DNA of 64,000 bases, from positions 186,001 through 250,000 of the forward strand of contig NZ_SMGD01000012.1 in assembly GCF_004339545.1 (NCBI RefSeq), given 5' to 3'. The translations under genes were made by a program, and so were the position numbers. The DNA is from Celerinatantimonas diazotrophica. Its GTDB lineage: Bacteria; Pseudomonadota; Gammaproteobacteria; Enterobacterales; Celerinatantimonadaceae. Shown here piece after piece: positions 8,667 through 17,802 of the stretch (its first letter is position 1; every line of letters begins with the position of its first letter). The notes under the pieces were generated by a model. It saw only the letters and a program-made list of their open reading frames with translations. It did not search any database and had not been told where the DNA came from.

Positions 8667-9637
8667 TGAGTTGCAATCCTGTTTTAGAAGTCAAAGGACT
8701 CAGTAAGCAATACGTGGTCAAACGCTCTTTTTGGGGAAAACCCTTAACATTGGTGAGTGCGATTCGAGGGATTGATCTAACTGTGCGTCAGGGGGAAACC
8801 CTTGGCATTGTCGGTGAATCAGGATGTGGTAAATCAACATTAGCGCGGATGTTAGTTGGCTTACATGCCCCTACAGAAGGGACGATCACTTTGGGCCAGA
8901 ACCAATTGCAGCACCATGATAGTGTCTCGCTAGGCAAAGAAATTCAGTATATTTTTCAGGATCCGATCAGCAGTCTCAATCCGCGTAAAACGATCCGCCA
9001 GACCATGGAAGCGCCCCTTAAGTATCTATTTAATATGCCAAAACAGGAGCGGGTTCGAGTCGTTAATGAGATGTTTGATAGGGTGAGTCTGCGTCGAGAG
9101 TTTTTAGAGCGCTACCCACATGAGTTTTCCGGCGGGCAGGCTCAACGAATTGGCGTTGCTCGGGCTTTAGTCTGTAATCCGAAAGTGTTGGTTCTTGATG
9201 AACCGGTCTCTGCACTGGATGTGTCTGTGCAAGCACAGGTTCTGAATTTATTGGCTGAGCTCAAAGAGTCACTGGATTTAACTTATCTATTTATCAGTCA
9301 CGATTTAGCCGTCATTGAAGCCGTGGCCGATCGGGTGGCTGTGTTGTATTTTGGTGAAGTCGTCGAGATGGCGCCCGCTGAGAAGATTTTTAGCGCAGCG
9401 CATCATCCATATACCAAGCTATTGGCCAATAGTGCGCCAGTGGTGGGGCGAAAAATACAGGTCCCTGTGCAAGCCAGTGAGCTGCCGGATCCGATTAATC
9501 CTCCTCAAGGTTGCGCGTTTGCTAGCCGCTGTCCTCAAGCTCAGGCTAAATGCCGTGAGCATGCCCCAAAGCTACAACCTTTCCATAATGATGCGCAAGT
9601 TCAATTTGCCTGTCACTACCCGTTAAATGTTGAGTAA
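8666..9637 (+). CDS. Peptide ABC transporter ATP-binding protein (DppF/OppF type)
   Basis: This 323-residue ATPase has Walker A GESGCGKST, signature FSGGQAQR, Walker B VLVLDEPVSALD and His switch FISHDLAV. It also has the C-terminal Cys-containing extension of the family (GCAFASRCPQAQAKC). It pairs with the ATPase half of the fusion protein upstream to drive uptake. Its ATG shares one base with the preceding TAA stop. The M42 peptidase follows after 6 bases. Confidence 0.92.
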   Translation: MSCNPVLEVKGLSKQYVVKRSFWGKPLTLVSAIRGIDLTVRQGETLGIVGESGCGKSTLARMLVGLHAPTEGTITLGQNQLQHHDSVSLGKEIQYIFQDPISSLNPRKTIRQTMEAPLKYLFNMPKQERVRVVNEMFDRVSLRREFLERYPHEFSGGQAQRIGVARALVCNPKVLVLDEPVSALDVSVQAQVLNLLAELKESLDLTYLFISHDLAVIEAVADRVAVLYFGEVVEMAPAEKIFSAAHHPYTKLLANSAPVVGRKIQVPVQASELPDPINPPQGCAFASRCPQAQAKCREHAPKLQPFHNDAQVQFACHYPLNVE

Positions 9638-9643
9638 TGATTT

Positions 9644-10696
9644 ATGACTGACATGCCGTATTTTTTAGACACCGACTATCTTACCCACGTGCTAAAAGAT
9701 GCACTGCATCAAGCAAGTCCGACGGGAATGACGGACGGAATGGCTACATTGATTGAACAAGAGCTCTTAAAGTTAGGCCTGTCTTCATCGCGAACGCTTC
9801 GCGGCGCGGTGAAAGCGGTGATTCCGGGGGGTCAGTCGGAGTTACCCGCCTTGGCTTTTAGTGCGCATATGGATACGCTTGGGGCGATGGTGCGTCAGGT
9901 GAAAGAGAATGGCCGATTAGCCGTGGCTCCCATTGGTACTTGGTCGGCGCGATTTGCCGAAGGTGCGCGAGTCAGCGTTATCAAAGAGGATGGTGGCGCG
10001 ATCCGAGGCACCATTTTGCCGCTGCGAGCATCGGGGCATCGCTATAGTAAAGAAGTTGATACCCAACCTAGCGATTGGGACAATCTTGAGGTGCGTCTGG
10101 ATGTTGATAGTGAACAGTCGCAAACCACTTTAGCGCTTGGTATTGAAGTCGGTGATTTCGTTTGCGTTGATCCGCAGCCGGAGTTTAATGGCGAATATAT
10201 CAATTCGCGTTTTTTAGATAATAAAGCTGCCATCGCCTCGTTATTAACCAGCGTGAAAGCGTTAATGGATCATCAGCTGACCCCCAAGCGAGATATTCAT
10301 CTTTACTTTACCAATAGTGAGGAAGTTGGCACCGGCGCTGGCCATATTGTGGCCAATAATGTCGGTGATTTAGTCGCGATTGATTTAGCGGTCATGGGGC
10401 CTGGACAGTCCTCACACCCCAAAGGGGTAACGCTGGCGATGATGGATTTATCTGGACCTTATAATCGCCATCTGATCCGAGATCTGGAATCGGTGTGTAA
10501 TGCGAAAGATATCGCCTACAGCAAAGATATTTTTCGTTATTACTACTCGGATACTCATTCAGCCACCATCGCCGGGGCCGATTGTCGTATGGCGCTTATT
10601 TGTTATGCCTGTGATAGCTCGCATGGTTGGGAGAGAACGCATCAACAATCACTTTTATCAGTCAGTCAACTAGCCTTTTATATGATGCAGCGCTGA
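9644..10696 (+). CDS. M42 family metallo-aminopeptidase
   Basis: The 350-residue protein has the metal-site motifs of M42 (FrvX-like) peptidases: AFSAHMDTLG, NSRFLDNKAAIASLL, FTNSEEVGTGAGH and a late DSSHGWERTH. M42 enzymes are cytoplasmic, dinuclear metal aminopeptidases that form large shells. It most closely recalls the M42 group seen in N-acetylglutaminylglutamine amide osmolyte loci, but no partner genes of that pathway are present. As the last gene of the transporter operon it probably removes N-terminal residues from the imported peptide. Confidence 0.85.
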   Translation: MTDMPYFLDTDYLTHVLKDALHQASPTGMTDGMATLIEQELLKLGLSSSRTLRGAVKAVIPGGQSELPALAFSAHMDTLGAMVRQVKENGRLAVAPIGTWSARFAEGARVSVIKEDGGAIRGTILPLRASGHRYSKEVDTQPSDWDNLEVRLDVDSEQSQTTLALGIEVGDFVCVDPQPEFNGEYINSRFLDNKAAIASLLTSVKALMDHQLTPKRDIHLYFTNSEEVGTGAGHIVANNVGDLVAIDLAVMGPGQSSHPKGVTLAMMDLSGPYNRHLIRDLESVCNAKDIAYSKDIFRYYYSDTHSATIAGADCRMALICYACDSSHGWERTHQQSLLSVSQLAFYMMQR

Positions 10697-10746
10697 GATA
10701 GATTCAAGCATTGAGTGTCGTTAAACAAGGCTGGTCCGCTGATTGA

Positions 10747-10775
10747 GAGCGCTTTAAAGCGCTCGAACCCTTTTT
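10747..10775. terminator. Palindrome with short T-run between convergent genes
   Basis: GAGCGCTTTAAAGCGCTC is a perfect 18-bp palindrome followed by GAACCCTTTTTA. It lies 50 bases after the M42 stop and before the convergent LacI-family gene. It could act as a terminator for the transporter operon; an operator is a less likely alternative. Confidence 0.5.
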
Positions 10776-10883
10776 ATTGCTCTATTGGCCTGTCGTAAAA
10801 GTACCCGGCGAGTTTGCTCAAATATATAAAGAATGTCGCTATCTGATGCACACGTTTGGGGGCAGCAGAATCATCATCCGAGT

Positions 10884-11909
10884 TTAAAAAAAGGTGGATT
10901 CTCGAATGACTAATTCGCCATTAAATAAGTGCTCTTGTTCTTGATGGTTCGGATTGGCTAGTTTATCGAGCAGAATAGTAACGGCCATTTTTCCCATATC
11001 GGCTGTTGGTTGCGATATTGAGGTAATCCCTTTCCCGGCTAAGTCTGCCCATTCAAGGTTGTCAAAACTGAGAAAACCGATGTCTGTTCCCCAAGATAAT
11101 CCCAAGCGCTTAAGAGCAAATGCGATTTGTAAACTTAAAACACCGTTGGCTGCAATAATGGCTTTGCGCATGCCGCAATATTCTTGACAGAATGTACTGA
11201 TCGTAGCAACGAGTTGCGCTGCGTTGGGTAATTCTAGCTGATGAGCTTCGCCTTGAATATGGGGTGAATTTTCGATTGCTGCCAGAAATGACTCGAGACG
11301 TTCCTGACGGGCGCTATTGTATTGAATGGGCTCTGAAATAAAACATAACGCTTCAAATCCTTGTTTTTCTAGGTGTTTAAATGCCATTTGCGCCGATTGA
11401 ATATTATCCAGCCCAACCATATCGCAAAGAACATTGGGGATTTTTCGATCTAATAATACAAACGGGAGTGTTGTTTCTTTGAGAACTTTTAAGACGCTCT
11501 CATTGACGCCAGCTGAGTTAATGATCAAACCATCCACACGGTACCCTTTGAGTAGCCTGATAAATTCACACTCTAACTCAATATTATTATTGGCATTGCA
11601 GACCACGGCCATAAATCCATGGTTCATCGATTCTGATTCAACGCCTTTGAGCACTTCGATAGAAAATGGGTTACTAATATCTGCAACAATCAACCCGAGC
11701 AATTGCGAACTGCCATGTTTCAGGCTTCGTGCCATCTGATTAGGACGATAATTTAATTCTTGGATGGCTGATTCAATCCGTGCTTTGAGTTGCTCTGAAA
11801 GTAAATGGGCTTCGCCATTGAAATAACGTGAAATACTCGTTCGGCCCGCATTTGCTTTGGCTGCGACATCACGGATTGTTGGGGATCGTTTCGATTTTGG
11901 TGAGTTCAA
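10884..11909 (-). CDS. LacI family transcriptional regulator
   Basis: The 341-residue protein starts with a LacI-type helix-turn-helix (TIRDVAAKANAGRTSISRYFNG, then hinge helix NYRPNQMARSLKHG). A periplasmic-binding-protein-like effector domain follows (LLGLIVADISNPFSIEVLKG, GYRVDGLIINSAG, SFDNLEWADLAGKGITSI). The start is TTG at 11909 with GGAG 8 bases upstream; no better start is visible. It is not next to an obvious sugar operon. The acid phosphatase gene lies divergently and the M42 operon convergently, so its target is unclear. The effector is unknown but most likely a sugar or sugar acid. Confidence 0.88.
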   Translation of the reverse strand: MNSPKSKRSPTIRDVAAKANAGRTSISRYFNGEAHLLSEQLKARIESAIQELNYRPNQMARSLKHGSSQLLGLIVADISNPFSIEVLKGVESESMNHGFMAVVCNANNNIELECEFIRLLKGYRVDGLIINSAGVNESVLKVLKETTLPFVLLDRKIPNVLCDMVGLDNIQSAQMAFKHLEKQGFEALCFISEPIQYNSARQERLESFLAAIENSPHIQGEAHQLELPNAAQLVATISTFCQEYCGMRKAIIAANGVLSLQIAFALKRLGLSWGTDIGFLSFDNLEWADLAGKGITSISQPTADMGKMAVTILLDKLANPNHQEQEHLFNGELVIRESTFF

Positions 11910-12155
11910 AAATCAAGCTCCAAGCCTAAAACTATAGCAATTTTGAATGATGTATGGTCCGGTAAAAAATTTCATCGCAGATAAGATAACAGAGCCAATA
12001 TGGTGTTGTAATTAACTTTTTTATCATTAGTGGGTGTTTTGCCAGCCGTGGCTGGATACAACGTATGCCATATCTCGCTGGTGTACGGTTGTCATATTGT
12101 CGTCATCTTGAGTGGTTATCTTCTGGCTCATCCGACTCACAATGAAGTTCATATC

Positions 12156-12908
12156 ATGAAAAAGCACGCATTATTATTCTCGGCTATCGCCACCGTTGCG
12201 CTGTTTTCTTCTGCTGCGTTTGCGGCAAAGTCAGCGAATGTTTGTCAGGCAAAAACCTATGAGATGGGGCTGCGTTACCAGCAGCAATCGGCTGAAATTG
12301 CCGCTTTGCAATTGCAGACTTACCATTTTGCTCAGCAACGATTGGCTGAGATCTTAAGGCACAAAAAAGACCACCATAAGTTGGCAGTGGTGATGGATTT
12401 AGACGAAACAATTCTGGATAACACCGCGTTATTGGTTCGTGATATGCAAAATTGCCATGACTATACGCATTGGGATACTTGGTCAGATTGGGAAGTGAAA
12501 GGTCACCCTCGACTAATTCCGGGAGCCAAAGCATTTATTGAGTATGCTAATCGACGTGGTGTGAATATTTTCTATGTTTCGGATCGCTACAAGAAAAATA
12601 AGAAATATACGATGCATACGCTCAAAGAGCTGGGACTTCCTCAAGTCAAAGATGATCACGTCTTGTTATACAGCACGTCGAAACAACAACGCCGCGAACA
12701 TATTCGCAAACATTACCATATCATTATGTTGATGGGAGATAGTTTACCGGACCTGTCGGCTATCTTTAAAAATAAGAAAGGTACACATTATAACCGCGAA
12801 CTTGTTGAGAAAAACCGCAAGCATTTTGGCCGCGACTGGATTGTCTTGCCCAATGCTGCCTATGGGGCGTGGACTAAAGCGAAACTGCGGGCTTGGCACG
12901 AACAATAA
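12156..12908 (+). CDS. Secreted class B-like acid phosphatase (HAD superfamily IIIB)
   Basis: The product has 250 residues from ATG 12156, where a signal peptide begins (LLFSAIATVALFSSAAFA). HAD motif I is VVMDLDETILDNT with the nucleophile and acid Asp pair, and the C-terminal metal motif is GDSLPDLS. This matches the acid phosphatase / 5'-nucleotidase e(P4) family, which dephosphorylates nucleotides or small phosphate esters in the periplasm. Unlike e(P4) itself, no lipobox cysteine follows the signal, so it is probably soluble. The longer frame from 12030 adds 42 residues unlike any leader and is rejected. A strong terminator follows. Confidence 0.85.
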   Translation: MKKHALLFSAIATVALFSSAAFAAKSANVCQAKTYEMGLRYQQQSAEIAALQLQTYHFAQQRLAEILRHKKDHHKLAVVMDLDETILDNTALLVRDMQNCHDYTHWDTWSDWEVKGHPRLIPGAKAFIEYANRRGVNIFYVSDRYKKNKKYTMHTLKELGLPQVKDDHVLLYSTSKQQRREHIRKHYHIIMLMGDSLPDLSAIFKNKKGTHYNRELVEKNRKHFGRDWIVLPNAAYGAWTKAKLRAWHEQ

Positions 12909-12925
12909 TTTATTGGAAAGATGTG

Positions 12926-12958
12926 AAAAAGTCCGGTGTTTTTACCGGACTTTTTTTC
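12926..12958 (+). terminator. Rho-independent terminator after the acid phosphatase gene
   Basis: AAAAAGTCCGGT pairs with ACCGGACTTTTT around a GTTTTT loop and runs into seven T. It also serves the opposite direction because of the A-run on its left. Confidence 0.92.
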
Positions 12959-13037
12959 TAACAGAAGGAAAACACGAACTGCTATGCTGGGCGTTACTGT
13001 ATCCAATCTGGCAGCTCTGTTTGAAAATCCCAAGCGA

Positions 13038-13688
13038 TTACTTTGAAGGTTCTCCGATTTCGTCTTCGAGAACAATATCGGTCTCTTCCTGTGACTGCTC
13101 AATCCAGAGCTTTAAGGCTGGACTGTTAAGTTGTTTATCCAGATATTGCTGAGCTTTATCGTTGAGCGTAATCCCATATGTCTGAAGACGTAAAACCACC
13201 GGGGCATACATTGCGTCGGCGATTGACCAGTCACCAAACAGCCAACCTCCGGGATATAGACTCATCTGTTCGCCAAATAGGTTCTCTATACGGGCGAGAT
13301 CTTTTGTTGCCTGTTCTGTAAGTTGAATGTTGCGTTTGGCGCGGATGTTCATTGGCATTTCAGAGCGAAGGGCCGCAAACCCCGAGTGCATTTCGCAGGC
13401 AAGCGCGCGTGCCTTAGCGCGTTCAGCAGTTGCACTCGGCCAGGCTTGACCGTCTAAATAGACTTCGTTGATATACTCTAGAATTGCCAGTGATTCCCAA
13501 ATCGCCACTTTGCCATCGACCAATGCTGGAACCTTGGCAGCAGGGTTAATGGGCTCCAATGTTTGATAAAATGTATCACTGAAAAGTTTCAGCTTGGTAA
13601 TTTCGGCCTCTAAGTCAAATTGTTTGATAATTAACCATGCTCGGAGTGACCAAGTCGAGTAGTTTTGATTGCCAATATATAGTTGCAT
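13038..13688 (-). CDS. Glutathione S-transferase family protein
   Basis: The 216-residue protein has an N-terminal thioredoxin-like domain (MQLYIGNQNYSTWSLRAWL, then INPAAKVPALVDG with the cis-proline, and ESLAILEYINE with the glutathione-binding Glu-Ser). An all-helical C-terminal domain follows (FGDWSIADAMYAPVVLRL). It conjugates or reduces electrophiles with glutathione in the cytoplasm; the substrate is unknown. It stands alone, convergent with the phosphatase gene. Ser or Tyr near residue 10-11, rather than a Cys, is the likely glutathione activator. Confidence 0.85.
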   Translation of the reverse strand: MQLYIGNQNYSTWSLRAWLIIKQFDLEAEITKLKLFSDTFYQTLEPINPAAKVPALVDGKVAIWESLAILEYINEVYLDGQAWPSATAERAKARALACEMHSGFAALRSEMPMNIRAKRNIQLTEQATKDLARIENLFGEQMSLYPGGWLFGDWSIADAMYAPVVLRLQTYGITLNDKAQQYLDKQLNSPALKLWIEQSQEETDIVLEDEIGEPSK

Positions 13689-14091
13689 TTGTTGCTCTAT
13701 CCTGTGTCAGGGGGGATGAACTGAGCTTAAGTTATTTATTTAGGAACGACTAACAGATAGTTTTGATGTGACCTATTTACAATAACGATGGATTCTTGGA
13801 ATGATTCATTTTTATATCCGTTTTTATTATTGATTTATTTATAATTAAACAAGATAAGTTGAAAGTAGTATAAATAATCTGTTTATTTAATATCACTCGC
13901 TAATTTGCCATTTGTTTGTGGTTGGTCCTGCTGTTATTTAATTTATAGTTATTGACTTATCATTTATTCATATTATTCGGCCATTGCTGCTGTTTCCGTT
14001 TGTTTCCGTTTTACGATAGAAACTCCGAGCTGTATCACTAAAAATTTCTGTCAGAAACTTAATCTGTTTAATGTCAGATTGAGAGGAGCCT
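13689..14091. promoter_or_regulatory. AT-rich intergenic region with tandem repeat upstream of the DeoR-kinase gene
   Basis: This 403-base stretch holds no gene. It separates two divergent genes and is very AT-rich from 13790 to 13980. At 13991-14010 the decamer TGTTTCCGTT occurs twice in direct tandem, about 80 bp before the start codon of the DeoR-kinase fusion. A repeated recognition unit fits a DeoR-type operator, so autoregulation is possible. This is inferred from position only. Confidence 0.4.
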
Positions 14092-15321
14092 ATGTTTACA
14101 GAAGAGCGACGCCGATTAATTTTAGAATTTTTAAATCAGCATGATAGGGCAACCGTGAATGAATTAGCCGAGATGTTTAATGTTTCAGCTAAAACGATCC
14201 GCAATGACTTTAATTTTTTTTCTAAAAATAATGTGGTTTCCCGGTGTTATGGCGGCGCTATTTTAATCCGACGTAAAATGCAGGATCAGCTTATTAAGCG
14301 ATATGGCAGTGAAATTAATTCAATATTTAAAACAAATATAGAACCAAAGCCAAATCAAACCAAAAGCACTGTTATGAATGGTTATGTGTGTGTCATGGGG
14401 GCATTTCATGTGGATATTGTGGCTAAGGTACAGCGATTTCCACAAAAAGGCGAAACGTTAAAGGCGCTGGATAGTTTTTTGGGCCCAGGAGGCAAAGGTG
14501 CGAATCAGGCTCTGGCTGCGAGTAAGGCAGGGGCTCAAGTGCACTTTGTGGCTAAAGTCGGCAAAGATCATTTCAGTGATGTTGCCTTTGAGCATTTAGC
14601 AAATTCTGGAATCCATTCATTTACTTTATATCAATCTGATAGTGACCCAACGGGCAATGCCTTGATTTATGTTTCGCAAAATGACGGTGAAAACATGATT
14701 GCGATCTGCCCTGGGGCCAATCAGACCTTCACCGATGAGGAAGTTCAGGCTATAGAGCCACAGCTAGCACAGGCCGCTGTGTTGGTCGTGCAGTTAGAAA
14801 ATAATATTTCAGCGACGTTAAGTCTTCTCAAATTAGCCAAACAGCGAGGAGTTTTCACTATTTTAAATCCTGCGCCTTATTCCAGCGATGTTGAATTGTG
14901 TTTGCCCTATGTTGATTTGATCACCCCTAATGAAACCGAAGCCAGTGAGATAGCCGGTATGGCGATCACGGATAAGGCCTCTGCTATTGCTGCTTCTGAG
15001 CGAATTCTGGCAAAAGGTGTGTCGCAGGTGGTCATTACTTTAGGGGCGAATGGGGTGGTCAGCAACGATCATGGTAAGGCGCACTACTGGCCCGCCTTTA
15101 AGGCCGTAAGTGTTGATACTACGGGGGCGGGCGACTCATTCACGGGGGCGCTGGCGGCTGCTTTAAGCGCCGGCCAGAAATTACCACAAGCGGTTAAATT
15201 TGCCGCCGCTTTTGCATCCCTTGCGGTTGAACTCGAAGGAGCTTCGGCGATGCCTGATAAAGAGCAGGTTCTGAGTCGGATGCATTCTCAAAATCCAACT
15301 ATTTCTGCCGCATTTGCGTAA
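14092..15321 (+). CDS. DeoR-type HTH fused to PfkB/ribokinase-family sugar kinase
   Basis: The product has 409 residues and a good AGGAG site before ATG 14092. Residues 1 to about 60 are a DeoR winged helix (RRRLILEFLNQHDRATVNELAEMF cut short: key part VNELAEMFNVSAKTIRNDF). After a linker of about 40 residues comes a full PfkB kinase: GPGGKGANQALAASKAG near the N-terminal side, and DTTGAGDSFTGALAAAL with the catalytic Asp. The kinase resembles ribokinase. A fusion of DNA-binding and kinase domains suggests a regulator that senses or phosphorylates its own inducer. It leads an operon with a DHDPS-family aldolase and an MFS transporter, which points to sugar-acid or deoxy-sugar use. Confidence 0.88.
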   Translation: MFTEERRRLILEFLNQHDRATVNELAEMFNVSAKTIRNDFNFFSKNNVVSRCYGGAILIRRKMQDQLIKRYGSEINSIFKTNIEPKPNQTKSTVMNGYVCVMGAFHVDIVAKVQRFPQKGETLKALDSFLGPGGKGANQALAASKAGAQVHFVAKVGKDHFSDVAFEHLANSGIHSFTLYQSDSDPTGNALIYVSQNDGENMIAICPGANQTFTDEEVQAIEPQLAQAAVLVVQLENNISATLSLLKLAKQRGVFTILNPAPYSSDVELCLPYVDLITPNETEASEIAGMAITDKASAIAASERILAKGVSQVVITLGANGVVSNDHGKAHYWPAFKAVSVDTTGAGDSFTGALAAALSAGQKLPQAVKFAAAFASLAVELEGASAMPDKEQVLSRMHSQNPTISAAFA

Positions 15322-15344
15322 TGCATATTTTTAAAGAGGTTGTT

Positions 15345-16277
15345 ATGAAGTCTATCGAAGGTGTTATTCCAGTGATGTTGACGCCATTTACTGACAGTGG
15401 CGATGTGGATTATGCAGCACTGAAGCGGTTAGTTCAGTGGTATCTCGACCACCAGGTTGATGGTTTGTTTGCAGCTTGTCAGTCTAGTGAAATGCAATAT
15501 TTATCGCTTGAAGAGCGGGTCAAGATCACCCGCTGTGTGGTTGCGCAAGTGGCTGGACGAGTGCCGGTGATGACCTCCGGGCATATTAGCGATGATCTCC
15601 AGACACAAGTCAATGAATTACAGGCTATGGCTGAAACAGGGGCGGATGTACTGGTTTTAGTCACCAACCATTTGGATCCTGAGCAGCAAGGTAGTGATGT
15701 GTTTTATGAATCGCTCCACACGATTTTAGCCAGCTTACCTGAATCTCTTGCTCTGGGGCTTTATGAATGTCCGGCCCCATACCGGCGTCTGCTCAGTGAT
15801 GAGGAATTGCTTTACTGTGCCAATAGTGGCCGTTTTGTCGCACTTAAAGATGTGAGTTGTGATCTGGCTACGGTGACGCATCGGGTCAACCTAGTCGCCG
15901 AAACTCCGCTGAACATTATTAATGCTAATGCAGCAATTGCCTATCCGGCAATGCAAGCTGGTTCGAAAGGTTTTTGCGGGGTATTTACCAACTTCCACCC
16001 TGAGCTTTATCACTGGTTATATCATCAGCGTAATGAGGATTTATCGCTGGCCAATGAATTATCTATTTTTTTGTCATTAAGCGCGGTGGTGGAAAATTTA
16101 GGGTATCCCAAAAATGCCAAAATTTATCATCAACTTTTAAATAACCACAATTTTGAAAGTGATTATTGTCGGGTGATTAAAGATGATGTTATTGAAAAAT
16201 ATTGGGCTCTCGATGTGTTATTAAATCAAATTAAAGAGGGCACTGAGTTTTATTTAAATAAAATTAAGAATATCTAA
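15345..16277 (+). CDS. DHDPS/N-acetylneuraminate lyase family aldolase
   Basis: The product has 310 residues from ATG 15345, which has AAAGAGG 5 bases upstream; the in-frame ATG at 15321 lacks one. It is a Schiff-base TIM-barrel enzyme of the DapA/NanA/KDG-aldolase group. The catalytic Tyr is in ALGLYECPAP and the Schiff-base Lys in FVALKDVS. The N-terminus IEGVIPVMLTPFT is typical. It is probably a catabolic aldolase or dehydratase acting on a 2-keto sugar acid rather than the lysine-pathway DapA, because it is co-transcribed with a sugar kinase and an ACS-type transporter. The substrate is unknown. Confidence 0.85.
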   Translation: MKSIEGVIPVMLTPFTDSGDVDYAALKRLVQWYLDHQVDGLFAACQSSEMQYLSLEERVKITRCVVAQVAGRVPVMTSGHISDDLQTQVNELQAMAETGADVLVLVTNHLDPEQQGSDVFYESLHTILASLPESLALGLYECPAPYRRLLSDEELLYCANSGRFVALKDVSCDLATVTHRVNLVAETPLNIINANAAIAYPAMQAGSKGFCGVFTNFHPELYHWLYHQRNEDLSLANELSIFLSLSAVVENLGYPKNAKIYHQLLNNHNFESDYCRVIKDDVIEKYWALDVLLNQIKEGTEFYLNKIKNI

Positions 16278-16295
16278 AAATTTTAATAATGACTG

Positions 16296-16314
16296 GGGTG
16301 ATGGCTCATCACCC
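16296..16314 (+). other. Intercistronic hairpin before the MFS gene
   Basis: GGGTGATG pairs perfectly with CATCACCC across a three-base loop in the 104-base gap between the aldolase and transporter genes. Only three T follow, so it is more likely an attenuator or message-processing site than a strong terminator. Confidence 0.5.
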
Positions 16315-16381
16315 TTTGCTATTGCTATGTCTCAAGCATGCTTCGGAGTGCACTTTGCGTTTAACTTAAAAAGGCTTTATT

Positions 16382-17671
16382 ATGAAAACATCTGCATCTC
16401 TACAAGATATAAATACATTAGAAAATAATAATGCAAAAATAGGTGGCAATTTTCGATGGGGAATTGTTACTTTAATTCTAGTGGCGGCCGTTATTAATTA
16501 TTTTGACCGTTCGAATTTAAGTATCGCTAATTCAACTATTGCCAAAGAGTTCGGATTGAGCTCGACTCAAATGGGCTTTTTGTTATCCGCTTTTTTATGG
16601 CCATATGCGATTGCTAATCTGCCCGCTGGCTGGCTAGTTGACCGCTTTGGGCCCAAGAAAATATTTTCAGGTGGCTTAACGCTTTGGTCTGCGGTGACCG
16701 TGGTCGCCGGTTTTACCTCTGGATATGGCACATTATACGCGTTGCGGGTTCTGCTTGGGGTAGCTGAGTCGCCCTTTTTTACTTCGGGTATTAAAGTCAC
16801 TGATATGTGGTTTTCAGATAAGGAGCGTGGATTACCAACTTCGGTGATCAATACTGGCTCGCAAATAGCCAATGCGGTTGCGCCACCCCTGTTGACAATA
16901 TTGATGCTGACTTTAGGCTGGCGAGGGATGTTTGTGGTCATCGGGTTGATGAGTATTCCGATTATTTTACTTTGGCTTAAATTTTTCCGAGCGCCAACTC
17001 GTGCTGAATATGCTGAGATTCACCGCGAAGACGATACACAATTACATCAGGCTGTCTCAGAGCAAACCAAAGTGGATTGGGGGGCTCTGTTTAAACGCCG
17101 TTCGACTTGGTTCATGATCATTGGCAACTTCTGCATTATGTTTACCATTTGGGTGTATCTGACCTGGCTGCCTAGTTATCTAGAAAATAGCATGGGCATG
17201 AGTATTAAAGAAACCGGCTGGGTCGCTTCAATCCCTTTTATTGCCGGAATATTAGGGGTGCTGTGCGGCGGTAGTCTGTCTGATTTTCTGGTGCGGAAAG
17301 GTCTCAATCCAGTGACTTCGCGAAAAGTGCCAATTGTTGCAGGGGCTGCTTTTGCGGCTTGTTCTGTGGCGCCTGTCCCGTTTGTGCATAGTTATGGATT
17401 GAGTATCGCACTGTTAAGTCTTGGCTATTTCTTCTCGCAATTACCGCAAGGGGCGATTTGGACACTGGCCTCGGATATAGCTCCCAGCGATCAGGTGTCA
17501 TCATTAGGTTCCATTCAAAACTTTGGGGGGTTCCTTGGTGCCGCTTGTGCGCCTATTGTGGCGGGGATGGTGCTTGATGCAACAGGGCAATTTACAGATG
17601 TCTTTATGCTGGGTGCTGGATTGTTACTGATGGGGGCAATTAGTTACGCCTTCTTTGTCCGTAAAGATTAA
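16382..17671 (+). CDS. MFS transporter, anion:cation symporter (ACS) type
   Basis: The 429-residue protein has about 12 membrane segments. The segment INYFDRSNLSIANSTI after the first helix start and GWLVDRFGPKKIFSGGLTLW in the first loop are typical of the ACS subfamily (ExuT, GudP, GarP, phthalate carriers). These import organic anions such as hexuronates, glucarate or galactonate with protons. It is the third gene of the DeoR-kinase/aldolase operon, which supports a sugar acid as substrate. A terminator follows directly. Confidence 0.88.
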   Translation: MKTSASLQDINTLENNNAKIGGNFRWGIVTLILVAAVINYFDRSNLSIANSTIAKEFGLSSTQMGFLLSAFLWPYAIANLPAGWLVDRFGPKKIFSGGLTLWSAVTVVAGFTSGYGTLYALRVLLGVAESPFFTSGIKVTDMWFSDKERGLPTSVINTGSQIANAVAPPLLTILMLTLGWRGMFVVIGLMSIPIILLWLKFFRAPTRAEYAEIHREDDTQLHQAVSEQTKVDWGALFKRRSTWFMIIGNFCIMFTIWVYLTWLPSYLENSMGMSIKETGWVASIPFIAGILGVLCGGSLSDFLVRKGLNPVTSRKVPIVAGAAFAACSVAPVPFVHSYGLSIALLSLGYFFSQLPQGAIWTLASDIAPSDQVSSLGSIQNFGGFLGAACAPIVAGMVLDATGQFTDVFMLGAGLLLMGAISYAFFVRKD

Positions 17672-17679
17672 CTTTTTAT

Positions 17680-17711
17680 CGGCCAGCATCTGTTGGCCGT
17701 GATTTTTTTTA
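17680..17711 (+). terminator. Rho-independent terminator after the MFS gene
   Basis: CGGCCA pairs with TGGCCG across an eight-base loop, and TGATTTTTTTT follows. It closes the kinase/aldolase/transporter operon. Confidence 0.85.
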
Positions 17712-17802
17712 ACGCTGCTGTGGGGTTGTACAAATTATTGCTTTAGCATCCATTAGCCGATAGCTTTAAGGCATCTTAAGCATAACTTTCAAAGTGATTT
17801 TC

